Shown here piece by piece: positions 50,979-61,020 of a DNA stretch of 64,000 nucleotides; positions within the stretch are counted from its first letter, which is position 1, and every line of letters starts with the position of its first letter. Location: contig CAVYPC010000002.1 in assembly GCA_963770315.1 (NCBI GenBank), positions 558,001 through 622,000 of the forward strand, given 5' to 3'. The notes under the pieces were generated by a model that was given only the letters and a program-made list of their open reading frames with translations, had not been told where the DNA came from and did no database searches. Both the position numbers and the translations under genes were made by a program. The stretch is from VRUE01 sp963770315 (lineage in GTDB: Bacteria > Actinomycetota > Thermoleophilia > Solirubrobacterales > 70-9).

Positions 50979-51802
50979 TCGTGCAGGAAGGAGGTGATCA
51001 GATCGGCGAGTCGCTCGGGCTCTTGAGCCATGAAGGCATGTCCGTCGCCCTCGAAGTGCTCTGCTCTGCAACCGGGCCAGTGGGCCGCCAGCCGGTCGGT
51101 GTTCTCTGGTGAGATCACGGCGTCCTCGCTGCCACAGACGGCGAGGACTGGCAGTTTGGAGCCGGCCTGGAGGAGGGGAGGCTCCACGCCGCTCCAGCCG
51201 CGGATCGCGGCCTGCTGGGCCTGGAGTGCGACCGGCGAGAGTTCCGCTCGCGCCGCCGCCACGACGTCGCCGATTCGCTGGTCCATCTCAGCTGCGACGT
51301 CGGGCGGGAAGACCAGGGTGATCAATTGCGTCGCCTGCTCCCGCGGCGTGCCCGAGTGGTCGGTGAGCCGTGCGAAGGCGTTAGGGGGCCCCGGTACGGC
51401 TGCCGCGCCGCCGGGGTTGGTGGCGAGCAGAACCAGTGCCTCGACGCGGGTCGGCGCCCGGGCCGCCAGCGTCTGGGCGATGAAGCCGCCCATCGACCAA
51501 CCCGCGACCGGCAGGCGGTCGATCTCCAGCCCGTCCAGCAGGGCCTCGATGTCCGCGGCCATCGCATCGATCGTCAGCGGTTCATCCGGCTCTCCCAGTT
51601 GCGAACCGCCCATGCCGCGGTTGTCCGGACAGATCACCTCGAACGACTTCCCCAGCGCCGAGAGGAACTCCTGGTCCCAGCCGGCCGCGGCACCCGAGTA
51701 GCCGGTGATCAGCACCAGGGGTGGGCCTTCGCCGACGGACCGCCATGCCAGCCGTCGTCCCTCGATCTCGATCGCACCGTCGCGTTCGGCGGGTTGCTCC
51801 AT
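50975..51802 (-). CDS. Alpha/beta hydrolase
   Basis: 275 residues. Oxyanion loop LITGYSGAAAGWDQEF, nucleophile elbow AGWSMGG, Asp probably in VCGSEDAVISP, and His in FEGDGHAFMAQEPE. The catalytic triad is complete. It is similar to 3-oxoadipate enol-lactonase-like hydrolases; the substrate is unknown. It precedes the GNAT gene with a 4-bp overlap. Confidence 0.88.
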   Translation of the reverse strand: MEQPAERDGAIEIEGRRLAWRSVGEGPPLVLITGYSGAAAGWDQEFLSALGKSFEVICPDNRGMGGSQLGEPDEPLTIDAMAADIEALLDGLEIDRLPVAGWSMGGFIAQTLAARAPTRVEALVLLATNPGGAAAVPGPPNAFARLTDHSGTPREQATQLITLVFPPDVAAEMDQRIGDVVAAARAELSPVALQAQQAAIRGWSGVEPPLLQAGSKLPVLAVCGSEDAVISPENTDRLAAHWPGCRAEHFEGDGHAFMAQEPERLADLITSFLHE

Positions 51803-51822
51803 CGGCGCAGTATCCCAGCGCC

Positions 51823-52239
51823 TCAGACCTCGACCAGCAGGGTCACCGGACCGTCGTTGACCAGGGCGACGCCCATGCAGGCGCCGAAGACGCCCTTCGC
51901 CGCGCCGAGGCGCTCGCAGAAGCGGTCGTAGAGCGGCTCGGCCCGCTCGCTCGGCGCCGCCTCGATGTAGCTGGGCCGGTTGCCCTTACGCGTGTCGCCG
52001 TAGAGGGTGAACTGGCTGACGCAGAGAACCTCGCGCTCGTCCAGCGGCTCGTTCATGCGGCCCTCGGCGTCGTCGAAGATGCGCAGCGCCCGCACCTTCT
52101 CCGCCAGCCGATCCGCCTCCTCGACGCCGTCCTCGCGACCAACTCCGAGCAGGACCAGCATTCCCGCGCCGATCTGCGCCACCCGTTCGCCCTCGACGTC
52201 GACCGCCGCCTGGCTGACTCGCTGCACCAGTGCCCTCAA
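51823..52239 (-). CDS. dtd: D-aminoacyl-tRNA deacylase
   Basis: 138 residues, full length. Motif SQFTLYGDTRKGNRPS contains the active-site Ser/Gln region and VNDGPVTLLVEV the cross-subunit Gly-Pro motif (NxGPVT). It removes D-amino acids and misacylated Gly from tRNA. It lies 20 bp from the hydrolase gene on the same strand. Confidence 0.93.
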   Translation of the reverse strand: MRALVQRVSQAAVDVEGERVAQIGAGMLVLLGVGREDGVEEADRLAEKVRALRIFDDAEGRMNEPLDEREVLCVSQFTLYGDTRKGNRPSYIEAAPSERAEPLYDRFCERLGAAKGVFGACMGVALVNDGPVTLLVEV

Positions 52240-52299
52240 TCGTTCCTCGCCTTTCGCCCCATTGGACCCAAGCTATACCGGGGGCCATAGTCTTGTCCC

Positions 52300-53922
52300 A
52301 TGGCCAAGTGGGGAGTGCTCGCTGTTCTGGGGGTCGCCCAGTTCTTGATGGTTCTCGACCAGGCGGTGATGAACGTCGCGATCTCACAGCTGGTCGAAGA
52401 CTTCGACACGACGGTGACGACGATCCAGATGGTGATCGCCCTCTACGCGCTGGTGATGGCCGGGCTGATGCTGACCGGAGGCAAGCTCGGCGACATCTGG
52501 GGACGCAAGCGCGCCTTCACGATCGGCCTCTGTATCTATGGAGTCGGGTCGGGGCTGACCGCAGTCTCCTGGAACGTCCCCAGCCTGATGTTCGGCTGGT
52601 CGATTCTCGAGGGCATCGGCGCGGCTCTGGTCATGCCGGCGCTCGTCGCCCTGGTCGCCGGCTCCTACAAAGGCCACGAGCGGGCGATCGCCTACGGCGC
52701 CCTGGGAGGGGTCGCCGGCGCGGGGATCGCGGTCGGGCCGATCCTCGGCGGCTGGATGACCACCGACTTCACCTGGCGGCTGGTCTTCGCCGGCGAGGTT
52801 GTCGCCGCTCTCGGCATCCTGGTCGGGACGCGGCTGATCCGCGAGCCCGCCCGGGAGGGTTCTGCACCGAGCCTCGACTGGGTCGGCAGTGTCCTCTCCG
52901 CCGGCGGCCTCGCCCTCGTCGTCTTCGGCGTCCTGCAGGCGAGCAACTGGGGCTGGCTGGCGCCGCGCAGCTCGCCGATCGAGCCATTCGGCTTCTCTCT
53001 GACCCCGTTCGTGATCGCCGCCGGCGGTCTGGTGCTGGCCGCTTTCGTCGCCTGGGAGCGACGGCGCGAGGAGCAGGGGCTCGAACCGCTGGTCCACCTG
53101 GGCCTGCTCCGCGTTCCCTCCCTGCGCGGCGGGGTCGCGATGCTGCTCGCCCAGAACCTCATCCTGATGGGGATCTTTTTCACCATCCCGCTCTTCCTGC
53201 AGATCGTCCAGGGCCTCGACGCGCTCGAGACCGGCGTCCGCATGCTGCCCGCCTCGGCCGGACTCTTCTTCACCGCGCTGGCCGGCTCCGCCCTGTCGGG
53301 CCGCTTCGCCGCCCGCACCCTGGTGCGCGCCGGGTTGCTCGTGGTATTGGTCGCCGTGCTGATGTTGCTGGCAACGATCGAACCGCAGCTCGACAATGCC
53401 GACTTCCTTGTCGCGATGGGCGTGCTCGGGGTCGGGATGGGCCTGATCGTCTCCCAGCTGGGCAACGTGGTCCAGTCGGCGGTCGGCGACGCCGACCGCA
53501 GCGAGGCCGGTGGCCTGCAGAACACGGCGCAGCAGCTCGGCTCCTCGCTGGGCACGGCGCTGCTCGGCGCGATCGTGATCAGCGGGCTCATCTTCGCCTT
53601 CACCTCGAACGTCGCCGCCAATCCCGCCATCTCCAAGGACGTCAGCGACCAGGTCCACGAGCGGCTCAGCGCCGGGGGCAGCTTCGTCTCCGCCGATGAG
53701 GTCAGGGCAAGCGCCGAGGCGGCGGGGGTCGATCCGGTGAGTGCCGATGCGCTGGTCGAGGACTATGAAGACGCGCAGCTGAAGGCGCTGAAGACCGCCT
53801 TCCTCTTCGCCGCCTTCCTCGTCGTCGCCGCCTTCTGGACGACGAGGCGCCTGCCCACGCGGCGCTTCGACGAACTGCAGTCCGACCCCGACCCGCCGCA
53901 TGCCGACCCGGTTGCCGCCTGA
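52300..53922 (+). CDS. MFS drug exporter, DHA2 family
   Basis: 540 residues with 14 predicted helices. Early signature QFLMVLDQAVMNVAISQLVE, loop motif GGKLGDIWGRKRAF, and motif C-like GAGIAVGPILGGWM in helix 5. It is a proton-driven exporter of drugs or lipids with unknown substrate. A cytoplasmic or external insert before the last helix (residues about 440-500) is rich in Ala, Ser and Asp. The next gene starts 1 bp after its stop. Confidence 0.9.
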   Translation: MAKWGVLAVLGVAQFLMVLDQAVMNVAISQLVEDFDTTVTTIQMVIALYALVMAGLMLTGGKLGDIWGRKRAFTIGLCIYGVGSGLTAVSWNVPSLMFGWSILEGIGAALVMPALVALVAGSYKGHERAIAYGALGGVAGAGIAVGPILGGWMTTDFTWRLVFAGEVVAALGILVGTRLIREPAREGSAPSLDWVGSVLSAGGLALVVFGVLQASNWGWLAPRSSPIEPFGFSLTPFVIAAGGLVLAAFVAWERRREEQGLEPLVHLGLLRVPSLRGGVAMLLAQNLILMGIFFTIPLFLQIVQGLDALETGVRMLPASAGLFFTALAGSALSGRFAARTLVRAGLLVVLVAVLMLLATIEPQLDNADFLVAMGVLGVGMGLIVSQLGNVVQSAVGDADRSEAGGLQNTAQQLGSSLGTALLGAIVISGLIFAFTSNVAANPAISKDVSDQVHERLSAGGSFVSADEVRASAEAAGVDPVSADALVEDYEDAQLKALKTAFLFAAFLVVAAFWTTRRLPTRRFDELQSDPDPPHADPVAA

Positions 53923-53923
53923 G

Positions 53924-55330
53924 ATGACCGATTCGATCCAAAGCCATCCCGGCTCGCCCGACGAGCGCGCCGCCGCCGGCAAGGAGGCGCGCTCGTCGGC
54001 ACCGCGCTCGGCCCACGGCGAGTGGGAGCCGGCGAGCGATCGCCCCGATCCAGTCGAGCTGCTCGAGCATCAGGCCACCTCGCGGGTGGGCCGACTCGTC
54101 CCGCTGCGCTACGGCCGCATGCTGGCCTCGCCGTTCGCCTTCTACCGCGGCGCCGCGGCCGTGATGGCGGCGGATCTCGCCCCGACCCCGCGCTCCGGCC
54201 TCCAGACCCAGCTCTGCGGCGACGCCCACCTCTCCAACTTCGGCGCCTTCGCCTCGCCGGAGCGGCGGCTCGTCTTCGACCTCAACGACTTCGACGAGAC
54301 GCTGCCGGGGCCCTGGGAGTGGGATGCGAAGCGCCTCGTCGCCAGCTTCTCGCTGGCCGGCCGCGAGCGCGGCTGCAGCGATGAGGAGCGGTGCGCCATC
54401 GTGCTGGCGGCGGCGAGGGAATACCGCGAGACGATGCGGCGGCTGGGCCAGATGGGCAATCTCGAAGCTTGGTACCAGCAGCTCGACGTCGACTCGATCG
54501 CGGCGCGCTGGGCCGACGCCGTGGGCGGCAAGCGGCGCAAGACCTTCGAACGCGGCGTCGCCAAGGCGCAGGCGAAGGACAGCGAGCGGGCCTTCGGCAA
54601 GTTGGTTGAGGAAGTCGAAGGGAAGCTGCGCATCGTCAGCGACCCGCCCCTGATCGTGCCGATCGAGGAGCTGGCCGAGGAGGCCGGCGACGCCGACGTC
54701 GCCGCCCTCGTACTCGGGGTTCTCTCCGGCTACAGGGACTCGCTCGCCGTCGAGCGGCGCGTTGTCCTCGACGGCTTTCGCCTTGTCGACGTCGCCTTCA
54801 AAGTCGTCGGCGTGGGCAGTGTCGGCACCCGCGCCTGGATCGCCCTGATGCTCGGTCGCGACCGCAACGACCCGCTCTTCCTGCAGATCAAGGAGGCGCA
54901 GCGCTCGGTGCTCGAGCCCTACGCGGCGCCGAGCGAGTTCGACCACCAGGGCGAGCGCGTCGTCCACGGCCAGCGGCTGATGCAGACGGCGAGTGACGTG
55001 ATGCTCGGCTGGGTTCGCGCCCAGGGGGTCGACGGCAGGAATCGTGACTTCTACGTGCGCCAGATGTGGGACTGGAAGGGCTCGGTGCGGACCGAGACGA
55101 TGGACGCCGGCGGGCTCACCGCCTACGCGGAAATCTGCGGCATGACCCTGGCCCACGCCCACGCCCGCGGCGGCGACCGGATCGCGATCGCCTCCTACCT
55201 TGGCAAGGGCGAGACCCTCGATCGGGCGATGGCCGAGTTCGCCGAGTCCTACGCCGACCAGAGCGAACGCGACTACGAGGCGCTGCGGGCCGCGGTCCGC
55301 GAGGGCCGGGTCGAGGCCGAGACGGTCTGA
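53924..55330 (+). CDS. DUF2252-family protein
   Basis: 468 residues. Typical DUF2252 motifs are PLRYGRMLASPFAFYRGAAA, GDAHLSNFGAF, VFDLNDFDETLPGPWEWDAK and VGVGSVGTRAWIALMLG. The family resembles aminoglycoside-phosphotransferase-like kinases, with GDAHxxN as the catalytic loop, but the substrate is unknown. ATG 53924 is preferred because the longer frame overlaps the exporter gene. It is probably co-transcribed with it. Confidence 0.9.
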   Translation: MTDSIQSHPGSPDERAAAGKEARSSAPRSAHGEWEPASDRPDPVELLEHQATSRVGRLVPLRYGRMLASPFAFYRGAAAVMAADLAPTPRSGLQTQLCGDAHLSNFGAFASPERRLVFDLNDFDETLPGPWEWDAKRLVASFSLAGRERGCSDEERCAIVLAAAREYRETMRRLGQMGNLEAWYQQLDVDSIAARWADAVGGKRRKTFERGVAKAQAKDSERAFGKLVEEVEGKLRIVSDPPLIVPIEELAEEAGDADVAALVLGVLSGYRDSLAVERRVVLDGFRLVDVAFKVVGVGSVGTRAWIALMLGRDRNDPLFLQIKEAQRSVLEPYAAPSEFDHQGERVVHGQRLMQTASDVMLGWVRAQGVDGRNRDFYVRQMWDWKGSVRTETMDAGGLTAYAEICGMTLAHAHARGGDRIAIASYLGKGETLDRAMAEFAESYADQSERDYEALRAAVREGRVEAETV

Positions 55331-55388
55331 GCTTCAGTCGTCGCGCACGACGACGTAGGCGGGCGCTCCGCTCGCGACGGTCGTATCG

Positions 55389-56006
55389 CTACCCGGCTAG
55401 GGCGCGGGCGGCGAAGCGCGAGGCGGCGGCGCAGGATCCCGTCACGCGCAGCAGACGACCGTCGGCGAGTGGCACGGCGACCGAGGTCGATTCGTAGCGC
55501 AGGCACCAGCCGGGGTGTCCCGCGACCTGGATGTGCGACGCCTTGCGGGCGTGGCCGCGGAGGCTCGCCAGGCGGACGCTCTCGATGGCGAGCGTCACCT
55601 GTTGCTTGGACCCGTGCAGCGCGTAGACGCAGGTCGGCCCTTTGGGCTCCTGGGTCACCCCGACGGTCCCGCCGAGGATCGCGCCGGCCTCGCCCTTGGA
55701 GACGAGCTTGCAGGGCTCGACCGGGGCGGCGCCGGTCTCGCTGGTCTCGTCGTTGTCGCGGCCGGTCGGGTAGCTGAGGACCCGCGGCGCCTTGTCGTAG
55801 ACCGGGTCGGAGGACTTGACTATGAAGCCCTGCTGAGAGCCCTGGGCGTCGACGAGGGGATTCTGCACGGCGGCCAGGTTGGCCCCGTTGCCGTTGTCCG
55901 CGCCGCCGAACGGCGCGATCGCGAAGGCGCAGGCGCCGAGCGCCGCGACGGCGATCACCGCGACGAGAAGCGTGCGGGCATGGGATACGGGCGATTTCTT
56001 GGGCAT
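55389..56006 (-). CDS. Secreted or lipid-anchored hypothetical protein
   Basis: 205 residues (from the second Met). The hydrophobic leader ARTLLVAVIAVAALGACAFA could be a signal with lipobox LGAC or a simple anchor. The mature part has Cys pairs (EPCKLVSKGEAGAILGG, PTCVYALHG, GWCLRYES, GSCAAASRFAA), reminiscent of DUF3558-type proteins. It follows the giant gene, whose stop overlaps the longer frame by 4 bp, so the two are co-transcribed. Confidence 0.7.
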   Translation of the reverse strand: MPKKSPVSHARTLLVAVIAVAALGACAFAIAPFGGADNGNGANLAAVQNPLVDAQGSQQGFIVKSSDPVYDKAPRVLSYPTGRDNDETSETGAAPVEPCKLVSKGEAGAILGGTVGVTQEPKGPTCVYALHGSKQQVTLAIESVRLASLRGHARKASHIQVAGHPGWCLRYESTSVAVPLADGRLLRVTGSCAAASRFAARALAG

Positions 56007-56017
56007 GGCTGCTCGAT

Positions 56018-59000
56018 TCATGGCGTGAAGAGGACGTCGACCCAGTAATTGGTCGCGTTGTAGGAGTTGGTGGGGAAGGTGGGGGAGGAGCCGTACGCGT
56101 ACAGCCCGTTTTCGCTGGTCCCGTTGGCGAGGGCCTGCAGCGGCGGGCTGCTCGTCGCGCTCGCGAAAGCCTGGCCGGTCGCCGAGTAGTGGCCTTTGGG
56201 CGCCAGGTATCCAGCCACGTAGGTGGTGTTGGCGGTGATGTTCACCGGGCTCGCGAAGGCGACCTCCTGCCAGCCGGACGCGCTCTCGCCGCTGGCCGTG
56301 GCTTGGGCGAGCAGCGTGCCCGCGCTGTTCCAGAGGCTGACGATGTGCGTACCGGTGTTGGCCGCCGATTTGTAGAAGCGGATTCCGCCGATCTTGCCGT
56401 CGCTTTCGCTGCTGAACTTCACACCGAGCTCGATGCCACCCGCTTCTGCGCTCGTGTCCGCGGCGTCGACGATGGCGGGCACGCCCTGTTCGAAGATGGT
56501 GGCGCGGGGGATCGCGGCGTTTGAGACGGCCGATGCGACGCCATCGCCGACGGCGTTGATCGCGGTGACGGTGAAGGTGTAGCTGGTGCCGTTGGTCAGC
56601 GTATTCACGGTCGCCGAGGTGGCCGACCCGTCGACCGTCGTCGGGGTCTGCGCGGCGGTCCCGACGAAGGGCGTGATCCGGTAGCCCGTGATCGAGCTGC
56701 CGCCGTCGTTCACCGGTGCCGTCCAGCTCACCAGGGCGCTCTGGTTACGGGCGGCGGCCGTAACCGCCGTCGGCGCATCCGGGGCTGCCGCTCCCGCCGG
56801 AGTGATCGCGTTGGAGGCCGTCGAGGCCGGGCCCGGACCGACGTCGTTGGTCGCCTTGACGGTGAAGGTGTAGCTGGTTCCGGGGGTGAGGTTGCCGATC
56901 GTGGTCGTCGTCGCCGGCGGCGCCCCGGTCACGGTCTTGGGCGTCTGCGCCGTCGCGCCGATGAACGGCGTGACGATGTAGCTCGTCGGCGCGCCACCGC
57001 TTGAAGGCGCGGACCACGAGACGCTGGCGGAGCCGAGCCCGGCCGTCGCCGTGACCCCCGTGACCTGTCCGGGGGCGCTCGGCGGCGGTGGCGGCGTGAA
57101 GAGGACGTCGACCCAGTAATTGGACGATTGGTAGGAGTTGCTGGGGAAGCTCGCCGCGGGGCCATAGGCGTAGACGCCGTTGGGGCTCGTGCTGTTGGCC
57201 AGCGCGTGCAGCGGTGGGTTGTCGACCGCGCTGGCGAAGGTCGGGCCGTTGACCGAGTAGTGCCCACTTGGCGCGTAGTAGCCCGCGACGTAGGTCGCGC
57301 CGGCTTCGATGTTGACCGGGGAGGAGAACCTCACCTGCTGCCAGCCCGAGGCGGTTTCGTTGCTGAAGGTCGCCTGCGCGAGCAGCGTGCCGGAGTTGCT
57401 CCAGAGGCTGCCGACGTGGGTACCGGTGTTGGCTGCGGCTTTGTAGAAGCGGACCCCTTCGATCGTGCCGGCGACGTCGCTGCGGAATTTCACCCCGAGC
57501 TCGACCCCGTTGCCGTCTCCCGAGTCGACGATCGACGGCACGCCGAGGTCGAAGATCATGTCATTGGGCGTGACAGCGCTCGAGGGCGCGGAGTCGGCCC
57601 CGGTGCCGATGGCGTTGATCGCGGCGACTTTGAAGGTGTATGCCGTGCCGTTGGTGAGCCCGGCGATGGTCGCCGACGTTGCGTTCGCGGCCGCCGTCGT
57701 GGCGGTCTGGGCGCTGGCTCCGACGTAGGGGGTGATCCGGTAGCCGGTGATCGCGCTGCCGCCGTTGCTGGAGGGCGCCGTCCAGGTGACCTGGGCACCG
57801 CTGCTCTTGGCGATTGCGCTGACCCCGGTCGGTGGCGGGGGGGCGGCGACCAGCGAAGGAGTGACCGCGTTCGAAGCTGCTGAGTCCGGGCCGGGGCCGA
57901 CCGCGTTGATCGCCGTGACCTTGAAGGTGTAGGTGATGCCCGCGAAGAGGTTGGGAACGGTCGCCGAGGTCGCCGTGGCGGCCGCCGTGACAGGGGTCTG
58001 GGCGACCGTGGCGATGTAGGGGGTGATTTTGTAAGACGTGATCGCGCTGCCGCCGTCGCTGGCGGGCGGGGTCCAGTTAACCGTGGCCGAGAGGGCCCCG
58101 GCGATCGCGCTGACCGACGTCGGGGCTCCCGGTGCGCTGGCCGAAGTGGGGGTGACCGCGTTGGAGGCGGCCGAGTCCGGGCCGGCTCCGGCGCCGTTGA
58201 TCGCTGCGACTTTGAAGGTGTAGCTGGTTCCCCCGGTGAGGCCGGTGATCGTTTTCGAGGTCGCCGGAGCGGGGATGGTGACCGGGGTTTGGGCGGTCGC
58301 GCCTTTGTAGGGGGTTATCCGGTAACTCGTCGGCGTGCCGCCGCTAGACGGGGCCGTCCAGTTGACGGTGGCCTGGCCGAGGCCGGCGGTGGCGCTCACG
58401 TTCGTCACCTGTCCCGGCGGCTGTTCGGGCGCCGCCGGAGTGAAGAGGACGTCGACCCAGTAGTTCTCCGCGTGGTAGGAGTTCGCCGGGAAGGCGCTGC
58501 TGGATTCGTACTGGTAGAGGCCGTTCCCGTTGCCGGCGTCCGGGAGGATGTGCAGCGGTGGGCTGTCGAGGTTGTAGGCGCCGGTGGCGGGCGGGTTGTT
58601 CAGCGCCCACTCCGTGGCCGAGTAGTGCCCTTTCGGCGCGAAGTAACCGGCGACGTAGGTCGTGTTGGGCTGGATGACGACGGGGCTCGAGAACGTCACC
58701 TGCTGCCAGCCGCTCGAGCTCTCGCCGCTGAACGTCGCTTCGGCCAGCAGCGTGCCGTTCGCCGCCCAGAGGCTGCCAACGTGGGTGCCGGTGTTCGCGG
58801 TGGACTTGTAGAAGCGGATCCCGCTCACCGTGCCGGCGACGTCGCTGCGGAATTTCACCCCGAGCTCGACCGAGCCGTTGTCGCCCGCGTCGACCGTCGT
58901 CGGGACCGTCGAGCCGAAGATCGAGCAGGGGCAGGACACATTCACGGTTTTGGCTGCGCTCGCAGCGCCGATGTTCGCCGAGTCGTCGACGGCGCGGGCC

Positions 59001-60946
59001 TTGATCGAGGTCGAGGGGCTGCCGTGGACGATCCAGGTATACGTCCAGGACGACGTTCCAGTCGCGGCGTGCCAGGTGGTCCCGCCGTCGGTCGAGACTT
59101 CGACCGCGGCGACCACGCCCCCGCCGGCATCGGTTGCCGTGCCGGAGATCGTCACCGTGTTGCCGTCGGCCAGGTTGGCGCCGCTGCTGGGCGAGGTGAT
59201 GGTTGCGGTCGGCGCCGTGGTGTCCGTCGATTTGGTCGTCGCGATGAGGCCCGACTGCAGGGTCGCCGGCTGGGCGTTCATGTCGGCCAGGAGGTTGACC
59301 GTGGCCTGCTGCATCGTCGGGTCGGGCGGGTTTTCCGAGGGGTCGGTCACTTCGCTGTCCCAGGCGTTCGTGTTGTCGAGCCCCCAGGACCACTGCACCG
59401 TGCCCGCGCCGAAGACCAGCGCCCCGCTCGGTGCGCGGTAGAGCGAGAGGCTGTGGGTGGCGGGGGTGGAATTGGTGATGCTGGTGCCGTAGTCGGTGAA
59501 GGTCTGTACGCCGTTGACCGTCGTCGAAGAGAGGGAGACCCGCCCGGCGGGGCGGAAGCCGTTGTCGGGGTTGACGTCCCACTCGTAGCCCAGCGTCCCC
59601 GTCCCGGGGCTCAGGGTCAGCGTCTGCGACGAGGTCAGTTTGGAGACCGGCGTGTTGCGCCAGAACCGCATTTTGGCGAAGCTGCCGGGAACCTGGATGT
59701 CCGAGGTGCCGGCGTTGACGAGGAAGAGCTGGCCGCTGAGGTTGTTCTCGGGACGGCCGGCATCGCCCGGTGGGCTGAAGCGCGGGTCGCGCCAGGTGCT
59801 CGTCGAGGTGTTCGGGCCGGCCGGGTCCACCGGAGACGGGAAGTGGGTCTCCTTGTAGCTGACGAGCGTGCGGTACGGCGTGTTCGAGCCATCCGAGCTC
59901 GCCAGCCAGCGGGTCTTCCAGAAGAGCTCGTTGCCGCTGAAGAAGGCGAGGTTAACTCCCGCGTTGCGGGCGGTTTCGACGCTCTGCCGCTCGTCCGCGG
60001 TCCAGTACTCGTCATGGTCGCTCGAGACGAAGACTTTGTGGTTCTGCAGCAGCGAGCCGCTGGCGTCGAGGTCGTGCTGCGATACGTAGCTGAGGTCGTA
60101 CCCGTTGCGCTCGAGGAAGCGGATCAGCTGGTACTCGGCGTAGAACGGGTCCGAGACCCCGTTGTCGGTCTCCAGGGTGCCGTCGAAGGGGCGGTTGTAG
60201 GAGACCGCATATGCCGCCTTGTAGCCTTCCGGTTCGCCGGGCGGGCAGGAGACCGAGCAGGAGTAGAGGCTGTTTCCCCCGTAGGCGTTGTAGGCCTCCC
60301 AGGTCGAGTCCGAGGTCTTGAAGACGACGCTGGAGTGGCTCGAGTCGTCGCGCACGACGAAGAAGATCTGGCTTTCGCCGCCGGTGTCGTCGCGGACGAG
60401 CTGGGCGATGTAGAGCCCCGAGACGGCCGACGACGGGACCGCCCAGGACGCTGAGTTACTCCAGTTGCCGCAGTCGATCAGCCCGGTTTCGCTGCTGGTC
60501 AGGCAGTTCGGCTGCGTCTGGGGCAGTTTCGCGGAGGGTTTGATGTTCGAGGCGATCAGGCGGGCGCCGTCGCCGCCGTAATAGCCGAGACGCAGGATGT
60601 TGATGTGGTAGTTGCTCGACGGCGTCTTGATCTTGAAGTTGACCGTCTGGCCGAGGTTGACGCTCATCGAGGTGGCGAAGCCCTGGATCGACGGGTCGCC
60701 GATGCCGCTGATCTGCCATTCGGATGGCGGCAGGCCGGGTTTCGTGTTCTCGCAGGCGACCTTGTTGGTCACCGGAGCGGTGCACGGATCGGCGGCCGCG
60801 GCCGGTCCGCTCGCGGAGAGCATGACGATGCCGATGGCCGCGACGAGCACGGCCAGCGGTACGACCACGGTCAGCGGCAGTTGCCGTATCCGTCGCAACG
60901 AGCTCAGCCGTTCGTTTTCTCGGCGATTGACATTCTGGGAGGACAA
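56018..60946 (-). CDS. Giant secreted protein with DMFase-like, Ig, DUF4082 and FN3 domains
   Basis: 1642 residues. A membrane or signal segment (LTVVVPLAVLVAAIGIVMLS) leads to a domain of about 500 residues like the large subunit of N,N-dimethylformamidase (FKTSDSTWEAYNAYGGNSLY, FVSSDHDEYWTADERQSVE). Then come an Ig-like domain, DUF4082 repeat 1 (about 676-835), three FN3 domains, DUF4082 repeat 2 (about 1113-1275), two FN3 domains and DUF4082 repeat 3 (about 1485-1642). Each DUF4082 carries VELGVKFRSDVAG-like and YWVDVLFTP ends. It is probably a surface enzyme or adhesin; the substrate is unknown. Confidence 0.85.
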   Translation of the reverse strand: MSSQNVNRRENERLSSLRRIRQLPLTVVVPLAVLVAAIGIVMLSASGPAAAADPCTAPVTNKVACENTKPGLPPSEWQISGIGDPSIQGFATSMSVNLGQTVNFKIKTPSSNYHINILRLGYYGGDGARLIASNIKPSAKLPQTQPNCLTSSETGLIDCGNWSNSASWAVPSSAVSGLYIAQLVRDDTGGESQIFFVVRDDSSHSSVVFKTSDSTWEAYNAYGGNSLYSCSVSCPPGEPEGYKAAYAVSYNRPFDGTLETDNGVSDPFYAEYQLIRFLERNGYDLSYVSQHDLDASGSLLQNHKVFVSSDHDEYWTADERQSVETARNAGVNLAFFSGNELFWKTRWLASSDGSNTPYRTLVSYKETHFPSPVDPAGPNTSTSTWRDPRFSPPGDAGRPENNLSGQLFLVNAGTSDIQVPGSFAKMRFWRNTPVSKLTSSQTLTLSPGTGTLGYEWDVNPDNGFRPAGRVSLSSTTVNGVQTFTDYGTSITNSTPATHSLSLYRAPSGALVFGAGTVQWSWGLDNTNAWDSEVTDPSENPPDPTMQQATVNLLADMNAQPATLQSGLIATTKSTDTTAPTATITSPSSGANLADGNTVTISGTATDAGGGVVAAVEVSTDGGTTWHAATGTSSWTYTWIVHGSPSTSIKARAVDDSANIGAASAAKTVNVSCPCSIFGSTVPTTVDAGDNGSVELGVKFRSDVAGTVSGIRFYKSTANTGTHVGSLWAANGTLLAEATFSGESSSGWQQVTFSSPVVIQPNTTYVAGYFAPKGHYSATEWALNNPPATGAYNLDSPPLHILPDAGNGNGLYQYESSSAFPANSYHAENYWVDVLFTPAAPEQPPGQVTNVSATAGLGQATVNWTAPSSGGTPTSYRITPYKGATAQTPVTIPAPATSKTITGLTGGTSYTFKVAAINGAGAGPDSAASNAVTPTSASAPGAPTSVSAIAGALSATVNWTPPASDGGSAITSYKITPYIATVAQTPVTAAATATSATVPNLFAGITYTFKVTAINAVGPGPDSAASNAVTPSLVAAPPPPTGVSAIAKSSGAQVTWTAPSSNGGSAITGYRITPYVGASAQTATTAAANATSATIAGLTNGTAYTFKVAAINAIGTGADSAPSSAVTPNDMIFDLGVPSIVDSGDGNGVELGVKFRSDVAGTIEGVRFYKAAANTGTHVGSLWSNSGTLLAQATFSNETASGWQQVRFSSPVNIEAGATYVAGYYAPSGHYSVNGPTFASAVDNPPLHALANSTSPNGVYAYGPAASFPSNSYQSSNYWVDVLFTPPPPPSAPGQVTGVTATAGLGSASVSWSAPSSGGAPTSYIVTPFIGATAQTPKTVTGAPPATTTTIGNLTPGTSYTFTVKATNDVGPGPASTASNAITPAGAAAPDAPTAVTAAARNQSALVSWTAPVNDGGSSITGYRITPFVGTAAQTPTTVDGSATSATVNTLTNGTSYTFTVTAINAVGDGVASAVSNAAIPRATIFEQGVPAIVDAADTSAEAGGIELGVKFSSESDGKIGGIRFYKSAANTGTHIVSLWNSAGTLLAQATASGESASGWQEVAFASPVNITANTTYVAGYLAPKGHYSATGQAFASATSSPPLQALANGTSENGLYAYGSSPTFPTNSYNATNYWVDVLFTP

Positions 60947-61020
60947 CCGCCGGGTCGGAGTCGAACTTCCGTCTGGCGAGTACGAAAATAGGACTAATTG
61001 CGAGCATGCCCCGGAGGACG

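Noticed and set aside
58289..60454. A long open frame opposite the giant secreted gene
   Set aside because: Repetitive Arg/Gly/Val composition, no motif, and explained as the complement of the FN3/DUF4082 gene.
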